The notes below the pieces were generated by a model that was not told the origin of the DNA, did not search any database, and saw nothing but the letters and a program-made list of their open reading frames with translations. A program made the translations under genes and the position numbers. A stretch of DNA of 32,673 nucleotides from Planctomycetota bacterium (lineage in GTDB: Bacteria; Planctomycetota; UBA1135; JADKAF01), in assembly GCA_016793245.1 (NCBI GenBank), contig JAEUHW010000257.1:1-32673 (forward strand), written 5' to 3'. Numbering within the stretch: position 1 is the first letter of the stretch; each line of letters starts with the position of its first letter. This document shows positions 7,303 to 16,522 of the stretch, piece by piece.

Positions 7303-8469
7303 ATGATTCGGAAGATGCGTTACGCGGCGCTGGCTCTCGCTTCGCTCGGGACCGGCTTGGGCGCACAGACGCCCGCCGAGGACTTCGCCAAGCTGAAGGA
7401 GCTCGCCGGCAAGCTCGGCGGCATGCGCCAGGCCCCGCCGGCCGAGCCCGAGAAGCGCGCCGAGCTGCAAAAGCTCTCGCGCGAGCTGATGGCACAGACG
7501 AACCAGTTCGCCGAGAAGCACCTCGCCGGCGCGCTGAACGACGAGCTCGCGAAGCTGTTGGTCGAGGCCGATGGCTCGCCCATGCTCCGCAGCCTGATCG
7601 ACAAGGCCATCGAGCACGGCTTCGAAGGCGGAAACGCCGAGGCCGTGCTCGCGACGTGCCAGGCGCTCGAGAAAGCCGGTCTCCCGGCCGAGAGCGCGAA
7701 GCGCCTCGGGGGCGCGAAGGCCATCGCGCTCTTCGGAGCCGGCAAGGACGACGAAGCGCTGAAGCTGGCGAAGGATGCCGCCGAAGCCGCGGGTAAGGGC
7801 GGCCTGAAGTCGCTCGACATCGCCGCGGCGATCCTCGCCGCGCGCGGCGCGTACGACGAATCGCGCGCGCTCTTCGATGGCTACGCCGACGCGCACGGCG
7901 GCGACGAGCGCAGCGCTTACCAATACGAGTCGAAGCGCACGCTGGTCGGAACCGCCGCGCCCGAGATCGGGATCCAGACCTGGATCGGTCCGAAGGGCGC
8001 CGAGCACGAAGGCTTCGCGGGCCTCGCCGCGCTGAAGGGCAAGGTCGCGGTGCTCGACTTCTGGCAGACCTGGTGCCCGCCCTGCCGCGCGGTGATGCCG
8101 GGGCTCTCGAAGGCGCAGGAGCGCCTCGCTCCCCACGGCGTGCAGTTCCTCGGGCTCTGCTGGAAGGACGGCCGCCCGGGCTACGACTGGGCGAAGCAGG
8201 CCCCCGTGGCGAAGGAGGAGATCGAGGGCGACAAGTACCCCGCGCACGTCGCGAAGTTCTCCGCCGACATGGGCCTCGCCTATGTCTGCGGCATCGCCGA
8301 GACGCGCGCGAACAACGAGGCCTACAAGGTGCAGGGCATCCCGACCCTCGTCATCGTCGATGCGCAGGGCAAGGTGGCTTGGCTCACGATCGGCGGCGGT
8401 CTCGGGATGGAAGCGCTGATCGAGACCCTCTGCCAGCGCCTCGCGAAGCGGGCGAGCGCGTCGCGCTGA
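7303..8469 (+). CDS. TlpA-like thioredoxin-fold protein with helical N-terminal domain
   Basis: The 388-residue protein has a signal peptide (residues 1-21, ending in GLGAQ) and so acts outside the cytoplasmic membrane. Residues about 22-210 are charged and helical, with TPR-like stretches (AKAIALFGAGKDDEALKLAKDAAE, AAAILAARGAYDESRALFDGY), and have no named domain that I recognise. Residues about 215-388 are a TlpA/ResA-type thioredoxin domain: AVLDFWQTWCPPCRAVMPGL with the redox pair C258 and C261 (WCPPC), and the cis-proline loop VQGIPTLVIVDAQG with P347. Such proteins reduce disulfides in exported proteins or in cytochrome maturation. No cytochrome gene is adjacent, so the partner is unknown. 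It is transcribed divergently from the lyase gene and is followed by a strong hairpin. Confidence 0.88.
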   Translation: MIRKMRYAALALASLGTGLGAQTPAEDFAKLKELAGKLGGMRQAPPAEPEKRAELQKLSRELMAQTNQFAEKHLAGALNDELAKLLVEADGSPMLRSLIDKAIEHGFEGGNAEAVLATCQALEKAGLPAESAKRLGGAKAIALFGAGKDDEALKLAKDAAEAAGKGGLKSLDIAAAILAARGAYDESRALFDGYADAHGGDERSAYQYESKRTLVGTAAPEIGIQTWIGPKGAEHEGFAGLAALKGKVAVLDFWQTWCPPCRAVMPGLSKAQERLAPHGVQFLGLCWKDGRPGYDWAKQAPVAKEEIEGDKYPAHVAKFSADMGLAYVCGIAETRANNEAYKVQGIPTLVIVDAQGKVAWLTIGGGLGMEALIETLCQRLAKRASASR

Positions 8470-8808
8470 AGCAGCGCGCTCCCGACGGGCCGCTCGCCGA
8501 GCTACGCCCGTCGCCGCGATCAGAGCCGGGGCGCCGCACGCCGGTGCGGCTCCCCGGCTACGTCTTGGTGCGTATCTGGATCTCGTTACCCCACGAACGC
8601 GCAAAGTGGGGCGAATCTCACCGCGCTTCCCAGCCCCTCGTGCCAGGGGGTATTCTCGAGCTGCATCGCGGTGCCCCTCGCGACGGCCGGATCGAGCGAC
8701 GCGAGTCGCGCTTGGCCATCGCGGCAGACAGCGGATCCCCTCGAGGGATCGGTTCCTGCGTTGGGGGTCGAGATCGCGCCAACCGAGTCCCCCCCCTCCG
8801 CGTTCTGC
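8470..8808 (+). other. Intergenic region upstream of the sigma factor gene
   Basis: These 339 bases separate the TlpA-like gene from the sigma factor. They hold the terminator-like hairpin at 8524-8559, a smaller CCCCAC/GTGGGG pair (8589-8594 and 8606-8611), and a GATCCC/GGGATC pair near 8735-8750. The reading frame of the sigma gene is open back to 8671, but the predicted extra residues do not resemble a sigma factor. The sigma promoter must lie here; I see no clear consensus. Confidence 0.5.
8524..8559 (+). terminator. Long GC-rich hairpin after the TlpA-like gene
   Basis: AGCCGGGG (8524-8531) pairs with CCCCGGCT (8552-8559), and the inner CCGCAC pairs with GTGCGG around a GCCG loop; a 2-nt internal bulge separates the two stems. 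It starts 54 bp past the stop codon. There is no T-run, but the stem is strong enough to act as a terminator or to protect the mRNA 3' end. Confidence 0.6.
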
Positions 8809-9372
8809 ATGGCGCTAGATCAAGCCATCACGAACTGGCTGGTCCACCTCGAGCGTGGAGAAGGCGAAGCTGCGGAGCGCCTCTGGCAGCAGTACTTCGA
8901 GCAGTGCTGTCGCCTCGCGCGGGCGCGCATCGCCGCTCCCCTCCGCCGCGAGCACGACGCCGAGGATGTCGCGTCCAGCGCGCTGCGCGCGCTCTGCGCC
9001 GGGGTCGAAGCCGGCCGCTTCGACCGGCTCGAGAGCCGGAACGACCTGTGGCGGCTGCTCGCGACGATCACGATCCGCAAGGCCTCCAACGCCGCGCGGC
9101 GCCGCACCTGCCGACCCGAAGTCGGGGAATCCGCGCTCGGTGTCGGCGAGTCAGGCCCCCTGCCGTTCCAAGGGCTCTCGGACCAGCGCGTGCTCGCCGA
9201 CTGGTCCGCCACCTGCGACGAGCTGATCGAGAGGCTCGAGCCCAAGCTGCGCGACGTGGCCTTGCTCCGCCTGCAGGGCTTCACCAACCCGGAGATCGCC
9301 GAGCGCCTGGAGCGCTCGGTGAAGACGATCGAGCGCTACCTCGGCCTGATCCGGCTCGAGTGGAGCGAGTGA
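8809..9372 (+). CDS. ECF-type RNA polymerase sigma factor, kinase-linked
   Basis: The 187-residue protein has the two-domain layout of ECF sigma factors. Region 2 spans about 10-95 (GEAAERLWQQYFEQCCRLARARI, then HDAEDVASSALRALCAGVEAGRF and DLWRLLATITIRKA). Region 4 spans about 130-185, with a helix-turn-helix in LLRLQGFTNPEIAERLERSVKTIERYL. The DAEDVA and LWRLLATIT motifs are those of planctomycete ECF factors encoded next to Ser/Thr kinases. No anti-sigma gene follows; the kinase 7 bp downstream is the likely regulator, probably by phosphorylation. ATG 8809 was chosen because the protein then begins like other members; it lacks a Shine-Dalgarno. An in-frame start exists at 8671 but would add 46 non-conserved residues. 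Target promoters are unknown. Confidence 0.88.
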   Translation: MALDQAITNWLVHLERGEGEAAERLWQQYFEQCCRLARARIAAPLRREHDAEDVASSALRALCAGVEAGRFDRLESRNDLWRLLATITIRKASNAARRRTCRPEVGESALGVGESGPLPFQGLSDQRVLADWSATCDELIERLEPKLRDVALLRLQGFTNPEIAERLERSVKTIERYLGLIRLEWSE

Positions 9373-9379
9373 GCCGCGC

Positions 9380-12300
9380 GTGGTGGCGAAGCCCGGAGCC
9401 GGCTACCTGCGTGAGATCGATCCGATCTGCGATCGCTTCGAAGCCGCGGTCCGCGAAGGCTCGGATCCCCGCATCGACGACTACCTGGGTCTCGTTCGAG
9501 AGGAAGCGCGCCCGGCGCTCCTGGCCCACCTCCTCGAGCTGCAGCTCGACTACGAGAATCGCAACCGCGACTCGAAGCGCGGCGCGGAGGCGCACGCCGC
9601 GTCAGCCCCTGCCGAGCCTTCGTCCGGGGTCGCCGCCACCTCGGCGCCGCAGCCTCTGCTTCCCGAGCGCCGCGAAGGGACGCGCTTCGGGGCATTCGTG
9701 CTCTCGCGCGAGCTCGGGCGCGGCGGCATGGGCGTCGTCTACGAAGCGCGGCAGCCCGAGCTCGATCGCACGGTCGCGCTGAAGCTCATCTCGCCCGCCC
9801 TGATCTCGAGCGAGGAGCATCTGCGCCGCTTCCGCCGCGAAGCGCGCGCCGCGGCGCGGCTGCACCACAGCCACATCGTGCAGCTCTATGAGTTCGGGCA
9901 GCAGAACGCCGTGCCCTACATGGCGCTCCAGCTCGTCGTGGGCGAGCCGCTCTCGAAGCGCATCGAGGAGCTCTCACGCCGCGAGCCCTCCGCCCCGGCG
10001 TCGCACGCGGAATGCCGCGCGATCGCTCGGGTCGGCTTCGAGATCGCCTCGGCGCTCGCCTATGCGCACGCGCGAGGGGTCCTCCACCGCGACGTGAAGC
10101 CCGGCAACATCCTGATCGACGAGAGCGGCACCGCGTACCTCAGCGACTTCGGCTTGGCGCGGATCGAGGACGACGAGCGCAGCCTCTCGAGCGGCATCCT
10201 GGGGACGCTGCGCTACATGGCGCCCGAGTGTTTCCGCGGCTCGGGCGATGCGTCGGCGGACCTCTACGCGCTCGGCGCGACGCTCTACGACTGGGCGGCG
10301 CGACTGCGACCGTCGGAGCCGCGCGAGCGGAAGACGCGCACGGGCGGGGAACGCGTTCCCCCGCTGCGCGAGCGCCGCGCAGGAGTACCGCGCGACTTCG
10401 ACACCATCGTCCTGCGCGCGATGGAGCTCGATCCCCGCCAGCGCTTCACGACGGCCGCCGAGCTCGCCGCCGATCTCGAGGCCTTCCTCGCCGATCGGCC
10501 GATCCACTCGCGGCGCCCCTCGGTCCTCGAGCGCTGGTGGCGCTGGCAGCGTCGCAATCCCGTGCTCGGCGCGATCACTTCGGCTCTGGTCCTCTGCGTG
10601 CTCGCGCTCGCGATCGGCGCGACCATCGCTGCCGAGATCTTCCGCCGTCAGGGCGCGGAGCTCGAGCAGCGCGCGACACGCGAAGCGACGCTGCACTTCG
10701 ATCTGCGCTCGCGCGCGCTCGAGCTCGCTCGTCAGCTCGATCGAGCGGAGCTGCAAGCGGCGTTTCGCGCCCACGAGGACACGGGCAGCTTCGCCGAGCT
10801 CCAGCATCTCGTGGAGCAACGCGAGCGGAACATGGATCTCGGCCCACCGCAGAGCTGGGAATGGGATTTCCTACGCAGCGCCGCGCGAGACGTGGCTCGC
10901 GGCTTTCCCGGGGCCGATGCCTCGCTCGACCAGATCTCGGTGCAACCCGGAGGCAAGTGGATCGCGGCGGGAGGGGGACGAGTCCAGTTCTTCGATCGCG
11001 AGGAGGAGCGCTGGGATCCAGCGCGCGCCGTGGACATCAAGTGTGCCCAGCTCAGCTGGCGCGCCGACGGCCGCTTCTTGGGGCTGGTCTCCTGGGGTGC
11101 GCACTTCCTCGACGCGAGCACCTGGCAGATCTCCGCTCGCTTCGAGGAACCGGACGTTGCCGGCCTAGCGCTGCATCCCACGCAGGACGTCGCCGCGATC
11201 GCCATGCACTCCGGTGAGCTCGTGCTCTTCTCCTGGCGCACGAGCGAGGTGCTGTGGCGCGCACCGAGCATGCTGCGGACGCTGTGTCGCTTCTCCTTCT
11301 CTCCGGACGGATCGCGGCTCGCGTTCGAGGATCGCGAGGGCCAAGCACGCGTCCTCGAGCTCGCCGACCGCAGCTCGCGCAGCTTCTCCCGCGGCGCTTC
11401 GCGGTGGGTCCAAGCGCTGGCCTGGCATCCCGCGGGGCGGATGTTGGCGATGGCCGCGGAGAAGCGCCTGCGTATCTTCGACGTCGAGCGCGGAGAGATG
11501 GTCGCCGAGGTGGACTTGCAGGGACGTGAGCCGCTGGAGCTCGACTTCGACGCGGAGGGGCGGAAGCTAGCGTTGACGTGCAACGGCGGAACCATTCTGG
11601 TTTGGGAGGTCGAGACCTTGCTCGCCTCCTCCGCGATGCTCGATGCGCCGCCGAAACGCGTGCTGCGCGGGATCGACGGGAACACCACCGGCGCCCGCAT
11701 CGATCCGAGCGGAGCTCGCGTCTACGCCTCGAGCTCGCGCGGCGTCCTGCACCTCTGGGATCTCGGCTCGCCTCCTTCGTTCCGACAGTACGGCCGACGC
11801 ACCCGCCCGGGTCCCTATCGTTCCCTCGGACTGGCCTGGCAGCCGCAGCTCGAGCAGCTCTGGGTCTCGACGCGCGAAGGCGTGCAGCGCTGGAGCTCGG
11901 ACGGAACGCTGCAGGGCGCGACCATCGCTCGAGCGTCGATCCCCGCGCCGAGCAGCGACGGCCGCGTCCTCGCGTTCGCCTCCGACCAGCACGTCGAGCT
12001 GGTGGAGGTCGACTCCGGCGCGAGCCTCGGCGAGATCCCGATGGCGAGCCTGCAGCTCGCGTGGCATCCCAACGCGCCACACCTCGTCACCGTCGGCGAT
12101 TACGAGCTCGGCCTCTGGGACACCGCGGGGCCGACGCGTTGCCTGCGCACCTGGCGCACCGAGGAGCGCTGCGGCCCCGTCTCGTTCGCGCCGGACGGGC
12201 TCGCGCTCTGGCAGCTGATCGGAGGCGAGCTCGTGGAGCGAGGGCTATCGACCGACGCATCGGAGCCCGAGCGGAAGGCGCATTTCACGGTGCCTGCGGA

Positions 12301-12673
12301 GCTCCTCGGAGCGAGTGCCTTGGGGATCCGCTCCCAGGACGGCGTGATCGCGTTGGGAACGCAGAGCGGCGCGATCCAACTCTTCGATCTCCGCGTGCGC
12401 GCCTTCACCGAGCGCCTCTCGGGCCATGGAACGCAGGTCACCGACCTCGCTTGGTCGCCGGACGGCACGCGCCTCGCCTCGGTAGCGCACGACCGGACGC
12501 TGCGGCTGTGGGACGTCGATGGAGGCGCGTTGCTCCTGACGCTGCAGGCCGCCGAGGCATTGATGAAGGTGCGCTGGAGCACGAATGGCGACGCCCTCGC
12601 GGCGCTCTCGGAGCAAGGTCGCATCCTGGTCTGGGACGCGTCGCTGGCTCGGAACGCCGGAGGGAAGCGCTGA
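9380..12673 (+). CDS. Transmembrane Ser/Thr protein kinase with C-terminal WD40-type propellers
   Basis: This 1097-residue protein starts at tandem GTG codons (9380 or 9383), 7 bp after the sigma stop, so the pair is co-transcribed. Residues 1-55 carry the short motif that precedes many planctomycete kinases (ICDRFEAAVREG, RIDDYLG). The kinase domain runs from about 105 to 375 with G-loop GRGGMGVVY (113-121), K135, HRD at 236-238, DFG at 256-258 and APE at 281-283, so it should be active. One TM helix lies at about 394-420. The outer part is a run of WD-like repeats; I count about 14, enough for two seven-bladed propellers, the best being GHGTQVTDLAWSPDGTRLAS with RLWDVDGG near the end. Inferred role: senses an outer signal through the propellers and modifies the sigma factor. 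Confidence 0.92.
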   Translation: MVAKPGAGYLREIDPICDRFEAAVREGSDPRIDDYLGLVREEARPALLAHLLELQLDYENRNRDSKRGAEAHAASAPAEPSSGVAATSAPQPLLPERREGTRFGAFVLSRELGRGGMGVVYEARQPELDRTVALKLISPALISSEEHLRRFRREARAAARLHHSHIVQLYEFGQQNAVPYMALQLVVGEPLSKRIEELSRREPSAPASHAECRAIARVGFEIASALAYAHARGVLHRDVKPGNILIDESGTAYLSDFGLARIEDDERSLSSGILGTLRYMAPECFRGSGDASADLYALGATLYDWAARLRPSEPRERKTRTGGERVPPLRERRAGVPRDFDTIVLRAMELDPRQRFTTAAELAADLEAFLADRPIHSRRPSVLERWWRWQRRNPVLGAITSALVLCVLALAIGATIAAEIFRRQGAELEQRATREATLHFDLRSRALELARQLDRAELQAAFRAHEDTGSFAELQHLVEQRERNMDLGPPQSWEWDFLRSAARDVARGFPGADASLDQISVQPGGKWIAAGGGRVQFFDREEERWDPARAVDIKCAQLSWRADGRFLGLVSWGAHFLDASTWQISARFEEPDVAGLALHPTQDVAAIAMHSGELVLFSWRTSEVLWRAPSMLRTLCRFSFSPDGSRLAFEDREGQARVLELADRSSRSFSRGASRWVQALAWHPAGRMLAMAAEKRLRIFDVERGEMVAEVDLQGREPLELDFDAEGRKLALTCNGGTILVWEVETLLASSAMLDAPPKRVLRGIDGNTTGARIDPSGARVYASSSRGVLHLWDLGSPPSFRQYGRRTRPGPYRSLGLAWQPQLEQLWVSTREGVQRWSSDGTLQGATIARASIPAPSSDGRVLAFASDQHVELVEVDSGASLGEIPMASLQLAWHPNAPHLVTVGDYELGLWDTAGPTRCLRTWRTEERCGPVSFAPDGLALWQLIGGELVERGLSTDASEPERKAHFTVPAELLGASALGIRSQDGVIALGTQSGAIQLFDLRVRAFTERLSGHGTQVTDLAWSPDGTRLASVAHDRTLRLWDVDGGALLLTLQAAEALMKVRWSTNGDALAALSEQGRILVWDASLARNAGGKR

Positions 12674-12685
12674 GCGCGCTTCCCT
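12661..12685. terminator. Hairpin whose loop contains the kinase stop codon
   Basis: AGGGAAGCGC (12661-12670) and GCGCTTCCCT (12676-12685) are a perfect 10-bp stem around loop TGAGC, which contains the TGA stop of the kinase gene. A second hairpin follows at once. Together they separate the convergent kinase and collagen-like genes. There is no T-run. Confidence 0.65.
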
Positions 12686-12691
12686 CCTCGT

Positions 12692-12711
12692 CCGCTCGAT
12701 CGGCCGAGCGG
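12692..12711. terminator. Second hairpin between convergent kinase and collagen-like genes
   Basis: CCGCTCG (12692-12698) and CGAGCGG (12705-12711) form a 7-bp stem with loop ATCGGC. It sits 27 bp before the stop of the minus-strand collagen-like gene, so it may serve either strand. Confidence 0.45.
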
Positions 12712-12737
12712 AGCACGAGCGGAGACGAGCAGCCCGC

Positions 12738-14315
12738 TCAGCGTCGCTCGACTTCGGCCGGCGGAGCCGGCGCAGGATCCTCGAGCTTCCAACCCAGCCG
12801 CGCCGCCGTTGCTTCGTTCGGCGTGTAGTCGGGGTTCAAGATGCCGTTCGCCACGAGCAGGTCACGGATCTCCTGCGGGTACTGCGTGCCGAACGGAACG
12901 CCGCGCACGCGGGGCCGATAGCCCGAGTTCTCCTGGATCGTCTCGTATTTTGCGTAGCCGCGACGAACGCCGTTCACGAAGTAGTGGAACTCCGCATCGG
13001 CAGTCCCCCGAACGACGATGCGCTCGAGTGAGAGGGACTCCAGCCACAGTGCCGCCGGCTGGCCGATCGCCGTGACCTGCGCGGTGAGTCCGGTCGACTC
13101 GCTCACCATGCGAAAGTCCGCGGGCACCTCGATGACGGCGTAGCCGCCGGTCAAGCGGCCGGTGCCGCGGAAGTAGGTGCCGGACTCGTTGCCTTCCAAG
13201 CAGACGAAGCGGATCTCCTTCGCAGCGTCCGCGGGATGAGGCTGCACGAAGCTCTTGGTGCCGGTGGCAGCGGAATTGCCTTCCGCGAGCATCGCCGTGC
13301 CGCTCGAAGAGAGGGTCGTCGCGACGATCCCGTGCTCGGGTCCGCTGGTCGCTTCGTTCCTCGCGATCAACGCATAGCTCACGGCCGTGTTCGCTGCATC
13401 AACGCGCGCGTTGACCATCACATTCCCAAAGCCCTGCGTGTCGCCCATGTGGACGGCGCCACGAACGTCGAGCTTGCCGGCGGGGTTTTGTTCGCCGATG
13501 CCGACGCTGCCGTTGTTGATGGCGAGGTCGTAGTTGGCCGAGCCTCGCGAGGAGAGGAAGAGCCTGCCCGCCGTGGTGAACAGGCCCACGGCGTTGTTCT
13601 GCCCGAGATAGCGCCGGTTCATCCCATGGGCACTGTTGCCGAGCCAGATGGTGCCCTCCTCGTCCGTCGTCGTCCCGATGACGAACGTCGGATTGGGTTT
13701 GCGCACGATCAAATCGTTGGTGATGGTTCCGCCGTTGAACGTCGGCCCCGCCGGCCCCTGCGGACCTTGCGGTCCCTGCGGCCCCTGCGGACCCGCGGGC
13801 CCGGTCGCTCCCGCCGGCCCCGTAGGACCCGCGGGACCCGCGGCCCCCTGCGGCCCCGCCGGCCCGACGGGCCCGCGATCGCCTTGAGGTCCCGTGGCGC
13901 CTTGCGGACCCGCGGGCCCGACCGGTCCCGCCGGCCCGGCAGGCCCCACGGGCCCCGGCGTCCCGCCCGCCGAGTACGCGGCGAAGGGGAAGCTCGTGAC
14001 CATCTGGCCTTGTTGATGCCCCAGGCGCAGCCGCAGGCCCGACTGCTGGAACACCTGCAACGGCACGCCGGAGAGCAGCAAGCTCGCCGAGCCCTTCGAG
14101 ACCTTCACGCCGGGAACGAAGAGCGCGGGGTTCCCCACCGGATGGACCGGCGTCCCGCCGGCATCCTCGATCTGCCAGCTCGTGAGCGTCCCCGAGAAGA
14201 GCCGCCCGCGCAGCGGATCGGTCACGCCGCTCAGGGGAACGAAGATCGACTCCTGCGCGAAGCCGGGCAACGCGAGGGCGCAGGTCAAGAAGAGCGCACG
14301 GCAATCGAGACGCAT
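12738..14315 (-). CDS. Secreted collagen-like (Gly-X-Y) repeat protein
   Basis: The 525-residue protein has a signal peptide (1-20, ending in GFAQ). Residues 21-117 form a compact non-repetitive head. Residues 118-192 are 25 uninterrupted Gly-X-Y triplets, rich in GPA, GPQ and GPV, as in bacterial collagen-like proteins that form triple helices. The rest resembles the beta-rich distal parts of fibre proteins: short strands with [17 protein letters not shown], a motif common where trimeric fibres carry repeated structural data, then [36 protein letters not shown] and [14 protein letters not shown] infer a trimeric surface or extracellular fibre. No intramolecular protease motif was recognised. 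ATG 14315 is fixed by GGAGG (14321-14325) 5 bp upstream. It stands alone, divergent from the antiporters. Confidence 0.85.
   Translation of the reverse strand: MRLDCRALFLTCALALPGFAQESIFVPLSGVTDPLRGRLFSGTLTSWQIEDAGGTPVHPVGNPALFVPGVKVSKGSASLLLSGVPLQVFQQSGLRLRLGHQQGQMVTSFPFAAYSAGGTPGPVGPAGPAGPVGPAGPQGATGPQGDRGPVGPAGPQGAAGPAGPTGPAGATGPAGPQGPQGPQGPQGPAGPTFNGGTITNDLIVRKPNPTFVIGTTTDEEGTIWLGNSAHGMNRRYLGQNNAVGLFTTAGRLFLSSRGSANYDLAINNGSVGIGEQNPAGKLDVRGAVHMGDTQGFGNVMVNARVDAANTAVSYALIARNEATSGPEHGIVATTLSSSGTAMLAEGNSAATGTKSFVQPHPADAAKEIRFVCLEGNESGTYFRGTGRLTGGYAVIEVPADFRMVSESTGLTAQVTAIGQPAALWLESLSLERIVVRGTADAEFHYFVNGVRRGYAKYETIQENSGYRPRVRGVPFGTQYPQEIRDLLVANGILNPDYTPNEATAARLGWKLEDPAPAPPAEVERR
13740..13964 (-). 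repeat. Collagen Gly-X-Y coding repeats (25 triplets)
   Basis: A 225-bp stretch encodes 25 Gly-X-Y triplets. Proline dominates position X, and Ala, Gln, Val or Thr fill position Y. Only one charged triplet (GDR) is present. The DNA has a 9-bp rhythm of GG-CC-rich codons, so slippage and length variation between strains is likely. Confidence 0.9.
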
Positions 14316-14566
14316 GGTCTCCTCCGGTGGGCCGAGAGAGGCGGGACGAACCGACCTGCACGCAGCGACGGAGCTGCGGAGGCGGTGAGGCGCGCACATC
14401 ACGCCGCGGCGGCCGCATCCCTCGGGGAAACCGGAAATCACCCGCGACCGAGCGCGCCCGGTCGTGGAGGGCACGCCCGTCGCTCTCGGCTCGCCATCCA
14501 GCGCTTCCTCGAGGTCCTGTGCGCGGATAAGGTCTCGGCCCCCACCAGCGAGCTTCCGCTTCACGC
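14316..14566. other. Divergent intergenic region, collagen-like gene / antiporters
   Basis: These 251 bases must carry the promoters of both divergent units. Apart from the Shine-Dalgarno of the collagen-like gene I see no strong dyad, no clear -35/-10 pair and no small gene. Confidence 0.4.
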
Positions 14567-15535
14567 ATGGATCTCACCTCCCTCGGCCTGCTCGTCGCCG
14601 GCCTCGCCCTGCTGACCTTCGGCGGCGAGTGGCTCGTCCGCGGCGCCTCGCGCCTCGCCGCGACCGCCGGACTCTCACCTCTCGTGATCGGCCTCACGAT
14701 CGTCGCCTTCGGCACCAGCGCACCGGAGATGGCGACCAGCGTGTCCGCGGCGCTCGCTGGAAACGGTGACATCGCCCTCGGCAACGTCGTCGGGAGCAAC
14801 AGCTTCAACGTGCTGTTCATCCTGGGCGCTTCCGCGCTGATCACGCCGCTCGTGGTCCAGCAGCAGTTGATCAAGATCGACGTGCCGCTCATGGTTGCGG
14901 TGTCGGGCCTCGCATGGTGGATGGCGCGCGATGGCTCGATCGACCGCCCGGAGGGTCTGCTGCTCGCCGGGGGACTCCTGGCCTATGTCGTGCTCTGCAT
15001 CTCCACATCCAAGAAGGAGCCCGCGGCGGTTCAGGCGGAGTACGCGCAGGAATTCGGCACCGAAGAGCAGAAGCGCGCTCCGCTCTGGAAGGACTTCGTC
15101 TTCATCGTCGCCGGCCTCGGCTTGCTGGTGCTCGGCTCGCGCTGGTTCGTCGATGGAGCCGTCGTGATGGCCAAGGCGCTCGGAGCGAGCGAGCTCGTGA
15201 TCGGCCTCACCATCGTGGCGGCGGGAACCTCGCTGCCCGAGGTCGCGACCTCGCTCATCGCGGCCTACCGCGGCGAGCGCGACATCGCGGTCGGGAACGT
15301 CGTCGGCAGCAACATCTTCAACCTGCTCGGAGTGCTCGGGATCTCCGGCGCCGTGGCCCCGAACGGCGTCCCGGTCGCCCCCGCGGCGCTCTCCTTCGAC
15401 ATGCCGGTGATGCTCGCGGCGGCGGCGATCTGCCTGCCGATCTTCTTCACCGGGAAACGCATCTCGCGCCCCGAGGGCTGCGTGCTGCTCGGCGGGTATG
15501 CCGCGTATCTGGGCTGGCTCATCGCGCACGCTTGA
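14567..15535 (+). CDS. Na+/Ca2+ antiporter, CaCA superfamily (first of a tandem pair)
   Basis: A 322-residue polytopic protein of the bacterial YrbG/NCX type, which exchanges Ca2+ for Na+ or H+ across the inner membrane. It shows the internal duplication typical of CaCA proteins. The alpha-1 repeat has [10 protein letters not shown] (49-58) and GNVVGSN (72-78); the alpha-2 repeat has [10 protein letters not shown] (220-229) and GNVVGSN (243-249). The ion-binding glutamates E54 and E225 are present. The cytoplasmic loop between halves (about 147-175) is short, without a Ca-binding regulatory domain, as usual in bacteria. ATG 14567 starts the first helix directly; no strong Shine-Dalgarno is seen. 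The next gene, 15 bp on, is a collinear paralogue. Confidence 0.94.
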   Translation: MDLTSLGLLVAGLALLTFGGEWLVRGASRLAATAGLSPLVIGLTIVAFGTSAPEMATSVSAALAGNGDIALGNVVGSNSFNVLFILGASALITPLVVQQQLIKIDVPLMVAVSGLAWWMARDGSIDRPEGLLLAGGLLAYVVLCISTSKKEPAAVQAEYAQEFGTEEQKRAPLWKDFVFIVAGLGLLVLGSRWFVDGAVVMAKALGASELVIGLTIVAAGTSLPEVATSLIAAYRGERDIAVGNVVGSNIFNLLGVLGISGAVAPNGVPVAPAALSFDMPVMLAAAAICLPIFFTGKRISRPEGCVLLGGYAAYLGWLIAHA

Positions 15536-15550
15536 GCGAACGCCTCGACC

Positions 15551-16519
15551 ATGGATGTCCTGACCTTCGTCCAGCTCCTGGCAGGCTTCGCGCTGCTGAC
15601 GGTGGGCGGCGACGCGCTCGTGCGCGGCTCCTCCAGCATCGCCGCTCGCTTCGGGATCTCCCCGCTCATCGTCGGACTGACGCTCGTGGCGCTGGGCACC
15701 AGCGCGCCCGAGATCGCCACCAGCGTCGCCGCGGCGCTCTCGGGCCGCGGCGACATCGCGCTCGGCAACGTCGTCGGCAGCAATCTGTTCAACATCCTGT
15801 TCATCCTCGGCGGAACGGCGTTGATCACCCCGCTCGCCGTACAGCAGAAGCTGATCGTGATCGACGTGCCGCTGATGGCCGCGGTCTCGCTCGTCGCTTG
15901 GTTCCTCGCCCAGGATGGCGCGATCGATCGCGTGGAGGGCTCCCTCCTCTGCGCGGGGCTCGTCGCCTACCTCGTCCTCTGCGTCGCGACCGCGAAGCGA
16001 GAGCCTCGCGCCGTGCAGCAGCAATACGCCGCCGAGTACGCCACCCCCGCCGCGCGCCAACCTCCGCTCGCGCGAGATCTGCTGCTCATCGTGGCCGGCC
16101 TGGCCGTGCTCGTGCTCGGCTCGCGCTGGCTCGTCGATGGCGCGAGCGCCCTCGCGGCCGCCTTGGGTGCCAGCGAGCTCGTGATCGGCCTCACCATCGT
16201 CGCCGCGGGCACTTCGTTGCCCGAGGTCGCGACCTCGGTGATCGCCGCGCTGAAGGGCGAGCGCGACATCGCCGTCGGCAACGTGATCGGCAGCAACCTC
16301 TTCAACCTGCTCGGCGTGCTCGGCATCGCCAGCGTCGTCGCGCCGAACGGCGTCCCGGTCGCCCCCGCCGCGCTGCACTTCGATCTGCCGGTGATGGTGT
16401 TCTCGGCGCTCGTCTGCGTGCCCATCTGCTACATCGGCTCGCGCGTCTCACGCGGCGAGGGCGCGCTGCTGCTCGGGATGTACGTGGCCTATCTGGCCGT
16501 GCTGCTCGGGAACGCCTGA
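15551..16519 (+). CDS. Na+/Ca2+ antiporter, CaCA superfamily (second of a tandem pair)
   Basis: This paralogue is also exactly 322 residues and aligns with the preceding protein without gaps by eye: the alpha-1 motif GTSAPEIATS (49-58) and alpha-2 motif [10 protein letters not shown] (220-229) fall at the same positions, with E54 and E225 conserved. Differences cluster in the central loop and in some helices. The 15-bp gap implies one transcript. The pair looks like a tandem duplication that has diverged; the two may differ in ion preference or may form a heteromeric assembly, neither of which can be read from sequence. A long hairpin at 16523-16554 follows immediately. Confidence 0.94.
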   Translation: MDVLTFVQLLAGFALLTVGGDALVRGSSSIAARFGISPLIVGLTLVALGTSAPEIATSVAAALSGRGDIALGNVVGSNLFNILFILGGTALITPLAVQQKLIVIDVPLMAAVSLVAWFLAQDGAIDRVEGSLLCAGLVAYLVLCVATAKREPRAVQQQYAAEYATPAARQPPLARDLLLIVAGLAVLVLGSRWLVDGASALAAALGASELVIGLTIVAAGTSLPEVATSVIAALKGERDIAVGNVIGSNLFNLLGVLGIASVVAPNGVPVAPAALHFDLPVMVFSALVCVPICYIGSRVSRGEGALLLGMYVAYLAVLLGNA

Positions 16520-16522
16520 GCC

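Noticed and set aside
14675..16378. Minus-strand open frame of 567 codons opposite the antiporter pair
   Set aside because: It shows repeated segments only because the two antiporter genes are paralogues; the sequence is hydrophilic low-complexity with no domain.
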